Shown here: positions 1-7,283 of the stretch, in pieces | Position numbering within the stretch: position 1 is the stretch's first letter | How the letters are laid out: each line of letters begins with the position of its first letter | Origin: Myxococcales bacterium | GTDB taxonomy: Bacteria; Myxococcota_A; UBA9042 | Direction of reading: 5' to 3' | Assembly (NCBI GenBank): GCA_009692465.1 | Contig: SHZD01000029.1 | Span: 1-40,881 of the forward strand | DNA length: 40,881 bases | Translations under genes and position numbers: made by a program | Notes under the pieces: generated by a model | Told to the model about the DNA's origin: nothing | Database searches by the model: none | What the model saw: only the letters and a program-made list of their open reading frames with translations

Positions 1-252
1 CCCCGATTTCGGATGCCAGTGCTTTGTCGCTCGCTGTCGCTCGCTGTCGCTCGACAAGGAGAAGTGAAGCCCAATGGGCGCGGATCAAGAAATCAGTCCT
101 GCGAACTGATTTCCCGCGCCACGGAAACGGCCTTCGCGGCCGTTGAGCATCAGTTAAGTATGGAGCTGGGGACTGGAGCGCCGACGCAGCAGGCTTGCAT
201 TTGTGCAAGCCGACTCAACCGAGCATGTTGCGCCGAAAGCGGGGGATCGCGG
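1..252 (+). repeat. MITE-like dispersed repeat, family 1, copy 1
   Basis: This is one of three related copies; the others are at 13568-13780 (+) and 29980-30248 (-). It begins at the window edge with CCCCGATTTCGG (1-12) and ends with CCGAAAGCGGGG (233-244) plus a few shared bases, giving imperfect terminal inverted repeats. It carries three 10-bp units TGTCGCTCGC. Three hairpins are visible: GGCGCGG/CCGCGCC (77-83/114-120) enclosing AAATCAGT/ACTGATTT (90-97/105-112), AACGGCC/GGCCGTT (126-132/138-144), and GGCTTGCA/TGCAAGCC (192-199/204-211). It is probably noncoding, because the number of 10-bp units (3, 2 and 4) differs between copies and would shift any reading frame. The left end may extend before the window. 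Confidence 0.85.
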
Positions 253-302
253 CCTACCAAACGGCTTGCGCCGCATCCGCGCCGCAGGTACGCTAGCCAA
301 TT

Positions 303-316
303 GGCGCGCGCGCGCC
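303..316. other. 14-bp alternating CG palindrome upstream of the first lipoprotein
   Basis: GGCGCGCGCGCGCC is a perfect palindrome made almost wholly of alternating C and G, about 50 bp before the start codon at 369. Such runs can adopt Z-DNA or cruciform structure or act as an operator. No function can be assigned from sequence alone. Confidence 0.3.
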
Positions 317-368
317 TTGCGGTTCGCAGACGCACGCCCGAATCGCCAACTTCAAACGGAGCTCGCAC

Positions 369-3140
369 ATGGACCGCATTTTCAAACGACATATGCCCGA
401 CAGTGCGGTGAGCTGCTGGTCGGCACCGCAGCTCGCGTGCTTGGCGACTGCGTACTTGTTGGTGTTGGTTTCAGCGTGCACGGAAGCGCCGGCAGGCGGC
501 GCCGATCAATCCGCTGCCACCGTTGACGGCAATGGCGGAGTCGGCGTCGATGGTATTGGCAGTACAGATACGGTCACAGGCGGCGGCGACGGTCAGACCG
601 CAGTGGACAATGGTACGCCTACGGGCGACGGCAGTGCCGCAGATGGCCTGAACCCAGCCGATACCCCGGTGGCCAAGCCTGATGGGGACAGTCCGGACAA
701 CGGCGGTGGCGGCTCCGACACTCCAGTTTCGCCAACCGACGCGGTTGTCGACACCAAGACCGACAGCGGCAGCAGTGGCGGCGACAGTGCAACTGGTGGC
801 GACGCTTCCGTAACCAACGAAGATTTTAAGGAATTACTGGTCAAAGTCTTGGGTCCGTCTGGCCGCGAGTGGGTGCAAAGCATGGGCGGGGTCACCCAAC
901 TGTCGGGTATCGCCTATGGTTCGCCCGATGAGATCTCGTGGTCCAACAGCAACGGCAAGTCTGATGTGATCAAAATCGCCAAGCATTGGAAATCATCCCC
1001 AATCACGCTGGACAAAGGCGACAACCACCTGACGGTCACCGCCAAAAAGGGCACGCAGGTGGTCAGCGATACTGTCCACATTACCTACAATCCGGTGTTT
1101 GCCTTTGAAGGCGCTCCCGACATGACGCCAAACGTGCTGTTCGTCAATGAAACGGCTAAGATCGTCGTACACTTCTCCGCCGCTGCCGCGGTCAAAGATA
1201 CCGAAGGCAAGAGCATTATCGACGCAGCGACCATCAGCTTGGTGGAAGTGGACGAGCTGGGCAAGCCAATCGCGGGCGGCTACACCAATTCGCTCAAAGA
1301 TAGCGGTCAGGGCGGCCAATGCGACGACGTTCAGAAAGATGCGGTGTATTCCGAGTGCGTGTCCCTGACTCCCAAAGATGCGAAGACAAAGTACTTTCGC
1401 GTCAAGGCTCAGGTCGATGTCGGCGAGAAGTACGAAGCGTGGTCGCCGGTCGCTGTCGTTGACGTCGTTCAGCGTTTTGACAAGACCATTTGCAAGGGCA
1501 TTGTCGATTTGCAGTCTAAGGTCAAGACGGACTATGCCGGGGCAGTAACTGCGGGCGCCGATTGGAAACAAGCGCAAGCGGGCGCCATTTTGGCGCTCAA
1601 AGCCAACGAAACGGTCGCGGACGCAGGTCCGGCCTCGGCTGGCGGCTACGGCGTGTGGATTCGCTACAAGACTGGGCAATTAGGCGCACTTAGCCTCGCT
1701 CCCGCTGGTATGCGCAGCAGTCCAAGCGCGGCTGGCCCGGGCGCAGCGTTGCCAACGTATAGTGTAGGCACCCGTCGAGCACTTTCCTTGGCACCGTTTC
1801 AAGCAGAATTCAGTAAATATGGCGGCGATGAGGCCGAAAAACACGGCGCCGACTTGAAGGGCAAGCAGTGCCCACCCTACGCGGTTGACGCTTCATCGGG
1901 CTCGCAGGCGTACTTGCGCTGGTATCGCGAGATGGCTGCCTACGGCATGATCGCAATCTCCGGCCATGCTGAGGTGCTGTTTGGCGGTCTGGACGCCGAG
2001 GTTTACAACTCGCTCGGCTGGGAGCACAAAGGCGCCCAAGAAGTGGTATGGTCAGGCGAACCTGTCAATTGTAATGCGCTTTCGTCTTCGACCGCGGCTT
2101 GCAATCAAGCTGGCGCTGGCTGCCCGACTGGTGAAAGCTGCGTAAAGACAACGCTTTCGGGCGGTGTGTGCGTGGACAGCACGCAGGCCGACATCATGCG
2201 CGGCCGGGTGGTCATCGGCGACCAAACCTACGGATTTGCCCCGGCATTTTTGCGCCACCACTTGGTTCAGAGCTTCCCCCAATCGATCATTTACCTCGGC
2301 GCTTGCCGCACGATGTACAACGGTTCGCTGGCGGCGCAACTGTGGGGCAACGGCGCGGCTTCGGTGGTGGGCTTTTCGGAATACGTGTCGTCCGAGTACG
2401 CCTATGATCAGGGCAGCAAGTTCCTCGATGGCTTGGCGGCGGGCAAGAGCGTCATTCAAGCGCTGCCCACCAACTCGGGCGATCCCAAGTACGGCGGCCG
2501 CCTGCGGCATATCGGCTTAGATGAGGCCAACTTGAACAATCAGGCCCTGATCAACCCGTCGTGGGACAGCGGCAATCTCATCGGCTGGAAGCCTGTCGGC
2601 GACGGTCGCGTCATTTCGCGATTGGGAGTGACGATCCCCGTGGCCGGCAAGTACATGGGCATTATTTCCACCGGCCTCGGTTTTACGGCGCAAAATGGCT
2701 CGCTCACTCAACCGTTCTGCTTTGAAAAAGCCGCCTCCGAGTTGTGCTTTTTCTGGAAGTTCTACAGCGAAGAGTTTATCGAATGGTGCGGTTCGCAGTT
2801 CATGGACACCTTCACCGCCTCGCTCAAGTCAGAAGCGATGACGACCACCATGGTCAACGTCTACATCGATTCACTGTGTCCCTATGACTGTGGCGGCAAA
2901 TCTTCGTGCGAGCCCGGCAGCCCGAGTTGCAAATGCGGAAAAGACTGGAAGACGCTGAGCCAAGCGGACCTCATTTTTGACCAGGGCGGCGTGTGGATGA
3001 CGCCTTGGCAAAAAACCTGCATTGATGTCTCGAACTTCGCTTCGTCCGGCAAGAAAATGGACCTGACCTTCTTTGCCACCGATAAGGGCGACTCGATTTA
3101 CGACACGGTAATTCTGCTCGACGAAGTCACCATAAAGTAG
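369..3140 (+). CDS. surface lipoprotein with caspase/gingipain-fold (clan CD) peptidase domain
   Basis: This is a 923-residue predicted lipoprotein. A hydrophobic signal segment ends in a V-S-A-C lipobox (Cys37), followed by a long Gly/Asp/Thr/Ser-rich linker (about 40-155). The central region has the clan CD layout: a strand ending in S-G-H (His533), then a strand ending in L-G-A-C-R-T (Cys646), followed by an 'a-qlw-nGAasVvGFseyv...F-dGLaaGKSV-qAL' block, as in CHAT, gingipain and caspase relatives. The catalytic His and Cys both appear intact. The C-terminal region (about 790-923) is Cys-rich and ends in a beta-sandwich-like 'DkGDSIYDTVILLDEV' motif seen at the ends of secreted myxobacterial proteins. 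The ATG at 369 follows GGAG at 359-362. The substrate is unknown. The lipoprotein call is strong; peptidase activity is inferred. Confidence 0.8.
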   Translation: MDRIFKRHMPDSAVSCWSAPQLACLATAYLLVLVSACTEAPAGGADQSAATVDGNGGVGVDGIGSTDTVTGGGDGQTAVDNGTPTGDGSAADGLNPADTPVAKPDGDSPDNGGGGSDTPVSPTDAVVDTKTDSGSSGGDSATGGDASVTNEDFKELLVKVLGPSGREWVQSMGGVTQLSGIAYGSPDEISWSNSNGKSDVIKIAKHWKSSPITLDKGDNHLTVTAKKGTQVVSDTVHITYNPVFAFEGAPDMTPNVLFVNETAKIVVHFSAAAAVKDTEGKSIIDAATISLVEVDELGKPIAGGYTNSLKDSGQGGQCDDVQKDAVYSECVSLTPKDAKTKYFRVKAQVDVGEKYEAWSPVAVVDVVQRFDKTICKGIVDLQSKVKTDYAGAVTAGADWKQAQAGAILALKANETVADAGPASAGGYGVWIRYKTGQLGALSLAPAGMRSSPSAAGPGAALPTYSVGTRRALSLAPFQAEFSKYGGDEAEKHGADLKGKQCPPYAVDASSGSQAYLRWYREMAAYGMIAISGHAEVLFGGLDAEVYNSLGWEHKGAQEVVWSGEPVNCNALSSSTAACNQAGAGCPTGESCVKTTLSGGVCVDSTQADIMRGRVVIGDQTYGFAPAFLRHHLVQSFPQSIIYLGACRTMYNGSLAAQLWGNGAASVVGFSEYVSSEYAYDQGSKFLDGLAAGKSVIQALPTNSGDPKYGGRLRHIGLDEANLNNQALINPSWDSGNLIGWKPVGDGRVISRLGVTIPVAGKYMGIISTGLGFTAQNGSLTQPFCFEKAASELCFFWKFYSEEFIEWCGSQFMDTFTASLKSEAMTTTMVNVYIDSLCPYDCGGKSSCEPGSPSCKCGKDWKTLSQADLIFDQGGVWMTPWQKTCIDVSNFASSGKKMDLTFFATDKGDSIYDTVILLDEVTIK

Positions 3141-3174
3141 GCCGGTTAGAATTCACCGCGGTGGCTAAGCGCTC

Positions 3175-3283
3175 GTAAATGAATAAATCATTCATTTACC
3201 GTGCCCGTTTGCTGGGTGGGTCGCAAGCTCGCGTCTTTACAGCCGACTCGCCGCTCCGGTCTTCGCGCAGACTGATCGAGTTG
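3175..3283 (+). repeat. hairpin-plus-body dispersed repeat, family 2, copy A
   Basis: The copy opens with a 10-bp hairpin, GTAAATGAAT / ATTCATTTAC (3175-3199, loop AAATC), 34 nt after the stop of the upstream lipoprotein. It is followed by the conserved body (3205-3283) containing GGGTCGCAAGCTCGCGTC, GCCGACTCGCCGCTCC and GATCGAGTTG. Its orientation is the same as the upstream gene. Related copies lie at 13037-13249 (-), 23821-23955 (+), 23987-24107 (+) and 26251-26374 (-). The hairpin might act as a transcription terminator, but it lacks a clean U-tract. Confidence 0.75.
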
Positions 3284-3452
3284 CTCCGTCGCACGCCCGA
3301 ATTCGTTCGATGAGATGCAGTTTATGGGATCTCCTTTGTGGGTGGCCGAATCGTAGTGAACTCAGCGTGATCGATCAGTTTGTGGACCCGCGCCGAGTGC
3401 GTCAGCAACGTCTGACGGCGGCCATGCTGCCAGATTGCCCAAGGATTCCATC
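3284..3452 (+). promoter_or_regulatory. leader of the IPT/TIG lipoprotein with a short hairpin
   Basis: No gene is visible here. A 6-bp hairpin, CGTCAG/CTGACG, lies at 3400-3405/3412-3417, about 35 nt before the start codon at 3453. A Shine-Dalgarno-like AAGGA is at 3441-3445. The promoter must lie in or before this segment, but no convincing -35/-10 pair was recognised. Confidence 0.25.
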
Positions 3453-6245
3453 ATGAAAATCGAGGTTGCGCCGCGAGTACGCGGCCTGGCTGTTGCTGCG
3501 GCTTACTTGGCGACTCTCGCTGGGTTAACTGCTGGTTGTGCAACGCCAAATCAGGGAGCGTCGACAGCCGATGCGGCTGCGGTGGCCAAAGACGGGGTGG
3601 CCTTCGACGTCCCGATTGATGGTGCCGCGACAACTTCCAAGGATGGTGAAGTCGATGGCGGTGCCGTTGGCGATAGTGGTGGCGACGCCGTTGTCGATGG
3701 CGCCGCCGCCGCTGGTGCCGCAATTCTGACCTTTGAAGTCGACGATAGCGCCAACAAGAGCTTTGCCGACGGCGAAATCGTGTGGACGGGCTCGTTTTCG
3801 TGGGACAGCAAGACCAACACCGTGACCTACTCCACCTCGTGGCTGCCGACGGACGGCCCCTATCCCGCGCTGTACGACGACGGTCCGCTGTCCAAAGGCG
3901 GCCATGAACGCGAAGGCGCGCTCAAAGGCGACCACATCTTTTCGACCCAAGTCTTTTTCGCCGCGACGCAGGACACCACCATCGAATACGGCGCCCTCAA
4001 CGAGCTCGGCAACTGGATGTGGATCGGCGCCAACGGCCAAGTGCCGATCCCCAAAGGCAGCGTCGGCGTAATCGCTTTCAAAGGCATGAAAATTGGCGCG
4101 CACGGCAAAATCGACGTCAAGCTGGCGTTGGATACCACCAAGCTCAACAGCAAGTTTGCCAAGTGGAATCTCAAGGACAATTCGTTCTTTGTCAAAGGTT
4201 CCATGAACATGTGGACGCCCATTCAGTTGCTGGATGACGGCGCCAAAGGCGATGACAAAAGCGGCGATGCGGTGGTGACCTATCAGCATTCGCTCAATCT
4301 GGGTAAGCACGACGGTGGCCTCAATGCCAAAGATGAAGCGCAGTTTATTTTTGTGACAACGACAGGCGACCAGTTGCCCGACGCCGGTTTGGAGTACAAA
4401 GGCGCTACCGAAGCCTTTAAGGACGGCATCAGCGCGTGGACCAACACCGGCGTCAACGGGGCGTGGGAGCCTGCTGCAGTGGTGCTCGCCAAGGACAGTA
4501 AGGGCAAGTTTCTCAACACCGCGATTCAGATTCCTCAACCTGCCACTGGTGGTTGCGAGCCCAATTGTCCGTGTCAGCCGGCGTGCAAGGTCGAGCAAAC
4601 CTGCACTGCGGGCAAATGCGTCGGCAAGCCAAATGAGTGCAATCCAGCCTGCGTCGCCGGCCAGACGTGTGTCGCTGGGCAGTGCAAAACAGCTCAAAGC
4701 CAGCCGACTCTGGATGCTGTCGACCCATCGAAAGGTTCGACGCTGGGTGGCGATAGCGTGGTTTTGACCGGCAGTGGTTTTGGCGCCGATGCGACTGCGC
4801 GGTTTGGCGGAACCTTAGCCACTGAAATCAAAGTGGAACCGACTGGAAAAATGCTGACATGCAAAACTTCGGCCCATGCCGAGGGGCTGGTCGATGTTGA
4901 AGTCGAAAACGGCGATGGCGGTGCTGCCAAACTGATGCAGGCGTTTTCCTACCAGCTGCCGCCCAAGCCCGCGGTGACGCTGCACGGCTTTCCAGTCGAT
5001 GGGCTGGCCGCGGCCAATGGCCAACTGGCGTTGTTTGCCATCGCCACGATTGCTGGCGTCACTTCCGGTGCCGGCATCACCCCAGATTTACAGGTGTTTG
5101 TCGGCTTCGGCCCGCCGGGCGCGAATCCACAGCAGGAGATCCTATTCGACTGGAAACAAGCCGCGTATGCCGAAAAAGATGCCAATGGCGGTGAAAAGTT
5201 TACCATAACTTTGGCCACCGGCATGATTGGCAAAATGCTGGTTGCGGCCAAACTGACTTGGAAAGGCGAAGCGGTGTACAGCACGCCAACAGCAATTACG
5301 CTGATCGATGCCAAGGAGTTGCCAGCGAGCTTTTCGGCCCTTGTGCCGGCCTTTGCCGCGGCGTCTGGCGGGGCGACCGTCGTGTTGACCGGCGTCAATT
5401 TGGCGGCCGATAGCGCGGTCACATTTTCAACCAGTTCTGGGGTTATTGCATCTGGGTCCGGGCACAAAGTGGTGCCAACGGGTTTGCAGGTGACGGTGCC
5501 CGTACTGCCAGTGGGCCCGGTGCAAGTCACAGTCAAGTCGGGGGCCGGCAAGACGATTGGAGCGCCGTTGCCGTTTGATGCGGTGTCGGTGGCGACGCCG
5601 GTGCTGGATGCAACAATGGGCGCCGATTGGCCAGTTGGCTGCAATTTGGCGACCAACAGCGTTGTCACGGCTTGGGGGCCGAACAAGAATGAACTCAAAG
5701 GCTTGTGGATTGGATACGACAAGACCAATTTGTACATCGGCGTACAAGGCACAACAGAGGGCAACAACGCCATCGTCGCGTATTTGGACGTCGACTATGG
5801 CAAGGGGACCGGCGTGAAAAGTCCCGTGGATTTACAAGACAATAACGGCGCAGTCGACGACGCGGTGGCTGGCATTTGCAAGTTCGCCGATGGCTTGTCT
5901 GGACTGGATTTTGCGCTGGCGTCGATTGGCATGGGCAGTTTTGAAGGCACGGATTTGGCAAAATCCACTGCGGCTGGCTGGCGCGGCCTACAAAAAATAA
6001 ATAATTTTGCATGGTTGCAGGGGACCATCAAAGGCGGCAGCAGCGGCCTGGAGGCGTCGATTCCGCTAACTACGTTGTATCCCCAAGGGATTGCTATCAA
6101 TGGCGCCGAATTGCGCATTGTCGTGGTCCTGAGCAATGCCAACGGCGCCGCACTAAGCAACCAGTTTCTGCCCGAGCAAAAGGCGCCAAGCGATGCGGTC
6201 ACCGTGACCACGACCGTAGCGATCAAGGTGTTTCAATTGCCGTGA
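3453..6245 (+). CDS. large lipoprotein with Cys-rich linker, IPT/TIG domain and C-terminal CBM9/DOMON-like domain
   Basis: This is a 930-residue predicted exported lipoprotein. The signal peptide ends L-T-A-G-C (Cys29) and is followed by an Ala/Asp/Gly-rich linker. An N-terminal beta-rich domain (about 90-360) contains paired Trp/Tyr motifs such as 'EYGALNELGNWMWIG', which suggests carbohydrate or surface binding. A short Cys-rich segment (about 370-410: CEPNCPCQPAC, CxxGQTCVAGQC) leads into an IPT/TIG Ig-like domain (about 420-500, 'P..GSTLGGDSVVLTGSGFG'). A second TIG-like segment (about 620-710, 'VVLTGVNLAADSAVTF') precedes a C-terminal domain with 'LWIGYDKTNLYIGVQG' and 'VAYLDVDYG', typical of family-9-like/DOMON modules. 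The ATG at 3453 is chosen because AAGGA lies 7 nt upstream; a TTG 18 nt earlier has no ribosome binding site. The function is probably surface adhesion or ligand binding. The last base of its stop codon is the first base of the next gene's ATG. Confidence 0.75.
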   Translation: MKIEVAPRVRGLAVAAAYLATLAGLTAGCATPNQGASTADAAAVAKDGVAFDVPIDGAATTSKDGEVDGGAVGDSGGDAVVDGAAAAGAAILTFEVDDSANKSFADGEIVWTGSFSWDSKTNTVTYSTSWLPTDGPYPALYDDGPLSKGGHEREGALKGDHIFSTQVFFAATQDTTIEYGALNELGNWMWIGANGQVPIPKGSVGVIAFKGMKIGAHGKIDVKLALDTTKLNSKFAKWNLKDNSFFVKGSMNMWTPIQLLDDGAKGDDKSGDAVVTYQHSLNLGKHDGGLNAKDEAQFIFVTTTGDQLPDAGLEYKGATEAFKDGISAWTNTGVNGAWEPAAVVLAKDSKGKFLNTAIQIPQPATGGCEPNCPCQPACKVEQTCTAGKCVGKPNECNPACVAGQTCVAGQCKTAQSQPTLDAVDPSKGSTLGGDSVVLTGSGFGADATARFGGTLATEIKVEPTGKMLTCKTSAHAEGLVDVEVENGDGGAAKLMQAFSYQLPPKPAVTLHGFPVDGLAAANGQLALFAIATIAGVTSGAGITPDLQVFVGFGPPGANPQQEILFDWKQAAYAEKDANGGEKFTITLATGMIGKMLVAAKLTWKGEAVYSTPTAITLIDAKELPASFSALVPAFAAASGGATVVLTGVNLAADSAVTFSTSSGVIASGSGHKVVPTGLQVTVPVLPVGPVQVTVKSGAGKTIGAPLPFDAVSVATPVLDATMGADWPVGCNLATNSVVTAWGPNKNELKGLWIGYDKTNLYIGVQGTTEGNNAIVAYLDVDYGKGTGVKSPVDLQDNNGAVDDAVAGICKFADGLSGLDFALASIGMGSFEGTDLAKSTAAGWRGLQKINNFAWLQGTIKGGSSGLEASIPLTTLYPQGIAINGAELRIVVVLSNANGAALSNQFLPEQKAPSDAVTVTTTVAIKVFQLP

Positions 6246-6883
6246 TGCGCGTGCTTTTGGTCGACAACTACGATTCGTTCACCTGGAACCTGCACGATTG
6301 GCTGTTGCGCGGCGCCGACTTGCGCGGTGTGAGCCTGACGATCGAAGTCGTACGCAATGATGCGCAGACAGCGACGACCTTGGCCAACCAACAGTGGTCA
6401 GGCGTAGTGCTGTCGCCGGGACCCAAAGATCCGCAGTCCGCCGGCGTTTGCTTGGCACTGATCGAGCAAGTGCTGGGCCGGATTCCGATTTTCGGCGTGT
6501 GTTTGGGTCATCAGGCCATCGCCCAGGCGCTAGGCGGCCGGATTGTGCGGGCCAAGCAGCCCATGCACGGCAAAGTGTCGCAAATCGCTCACGATGGGAC
6601 CGGCTGTTTGCGCACCCTGCCCTCGCCGTTTGCGGCCATGCGCTACCACAGCTTGGTGGTGCAGGTTGAGACCCTACCGACGGCGGTGCGGCGGACCGCG
6701 TGGCTCGCCGATGAACCCGATGTGGTCATGGCCCTAGACGCGCCGCAGTTGTTGGTGCAGGGCGTGCAGTTTCATCCAGAGAGCATTGGCACGCCGTTTG
6801 GGGTGACCATCGCCAGCAATGTTATTCACTGGTTTGCTCAAACTGAACAAGTACAGCGAGGTTTGGTTGATGGCAATGCCTGA
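6245..6883 (+). CDS. pabA/trpG-like: class I glutamine amidotransferase, anthranilate/aminodeoxychorismate synthase component II
   Basis: The 212-residue protein starts MRVLLVDNYDSFTWNL, the signature start of PabA/TrpG. These proteins hydrolyse glutamine and pass ammonia to the chorismate-converting partner (PabB or TrpE). The oxyanion strand LSPGPKDP, nucleophile elbow GVCLGHQ (Cys86) and QFHPES (His177, Glu179) form a complete triad. Length matches the family (about 190-220). Whether it serves folate or tryptophan synthesis cannot be told, because no pabB, trpE, pabC or trpD is nearby. The ATG shares one base with the stop codon of the upstream lipoprotein (TGATG), which implies translational coupling to a functionally unrelated gene. 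Confidence 0.9.
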   Translation: MRVLLVDNYDSFTWNLHDWLLRGADLRGVSLTIEVVRNDAQTATTLANQQWSGVVLSPGPKDPQSAGVCLALIEQVLGRIPIFGVCLGHQAIAQALGGRIVRAKQPMHGKVSQIAHDGTGCLRTLPSPFAAMRYHSLVVQVETLPTAVRRTAWLADEPDVVMALDAPQLLVQGVQFHPESIGTPFGVTIASNVIHWFAQTEQVQRGLVDGNA

Positions 6884-7058
6884 CGGGCCGCCTGATCTAT
6901 TCGGAATTGGCAAAATTTTGGGCATCGCCGCGTCGTTGCTGTTCACCCTGCGCATGGGCCAAGGACTGCGAACGTGGTGGATAAAGCGCAGACGGGCCAA
7001 GGAGTTGGAGCAGTCACGCCAGCGCCGTCGTAGCGAACCGCCAGCACCAGAGTCGTGA
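6870..7058 (+). CDS. small single-span membrane protein, hypothetical
   Basis: A possible 62-residue protein overlaps the end of the amidotransferase gene by 14 nt in another frame. The ATG at 6870 follows AGCGAGG at 6855-6861. It has one hydrophobic segment (about residues 10-30, 'LFGIGKILGIAASLLF') followed by an Arg/Lys/Gln-rich tail, the positive-inside layout of a small inner-membrane protein. I recognise no family. It could be a chance ORF, but the overlap, the ribosome binding site and the hydrophobicity pattern favour a gene. Confidence 0.45.
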   Translation: MAMPDGPPDLFGIGKILGIAASLLFTLRMGQGLRTWWIKRRRAKELEQSRQRRRSEPPAPES

Positions 7059-7061
7059 CTA

Positions 7062-7280
7062 CTAGGAGCGTGTCGGAGTATTCCGACTCGCTGCTGGCGC
7101 CGTCGGGCTAGACGGCAGCAACTGTCTGAAACTGCACGAATTTGATTGGGCCAGTTCTCCGGGCAGTTCTTGGACAGTTGAGAATATCTGAATGGCTAGG
7201 AGACTGTCGGTTCGTAATAGATTCATTGTGTATAACCGGATAGACATTAAAAATGCGTTTGATTTCCGACAGGCTCCTAG
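7062..7280. mobile_element. 219-bp element bounded by 16-bp inverted repeats (possible MITE or IS remnant)
   Basis: CTAGGAGCGTGTCGGA at 7062-7077 and TCCGACAGGCTCCTAG at 7265-7280 are inverted copies of each other, 15 of 16 bases matching. A third, direct copy of the left end (CTAGGAGACTGTCGG) lies inside at 7196-7210. The element exactly fills the gap between the small membrane gene and the convergent lnt gene. There is no coding capacity. The ends look like insertion-sequence termini, so this is probably an IS-derived nonautonomous element; its internal AT-rich part is unlike the flanking genes. Confidence 0.65.
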
Positions 7281-7283
7281 CAA

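Noticed and set aside
13..411. 132-codon open frame over family 1 repeat copy 1
   Set aside because: The same region in the other copies has different numbers of 10-bp units, so the upstream frame is not conserved; no motif or ribosome binding site; hairpins explain the conservation better.
3525..4697. 390-codon antisense open frame inside the IPT/TIG lipoprotein gene
   Set aside because: Long antisense frames are expected in GC-rich genes; the sense strand has a signal peptide and recognisable domains, the antisense has none.
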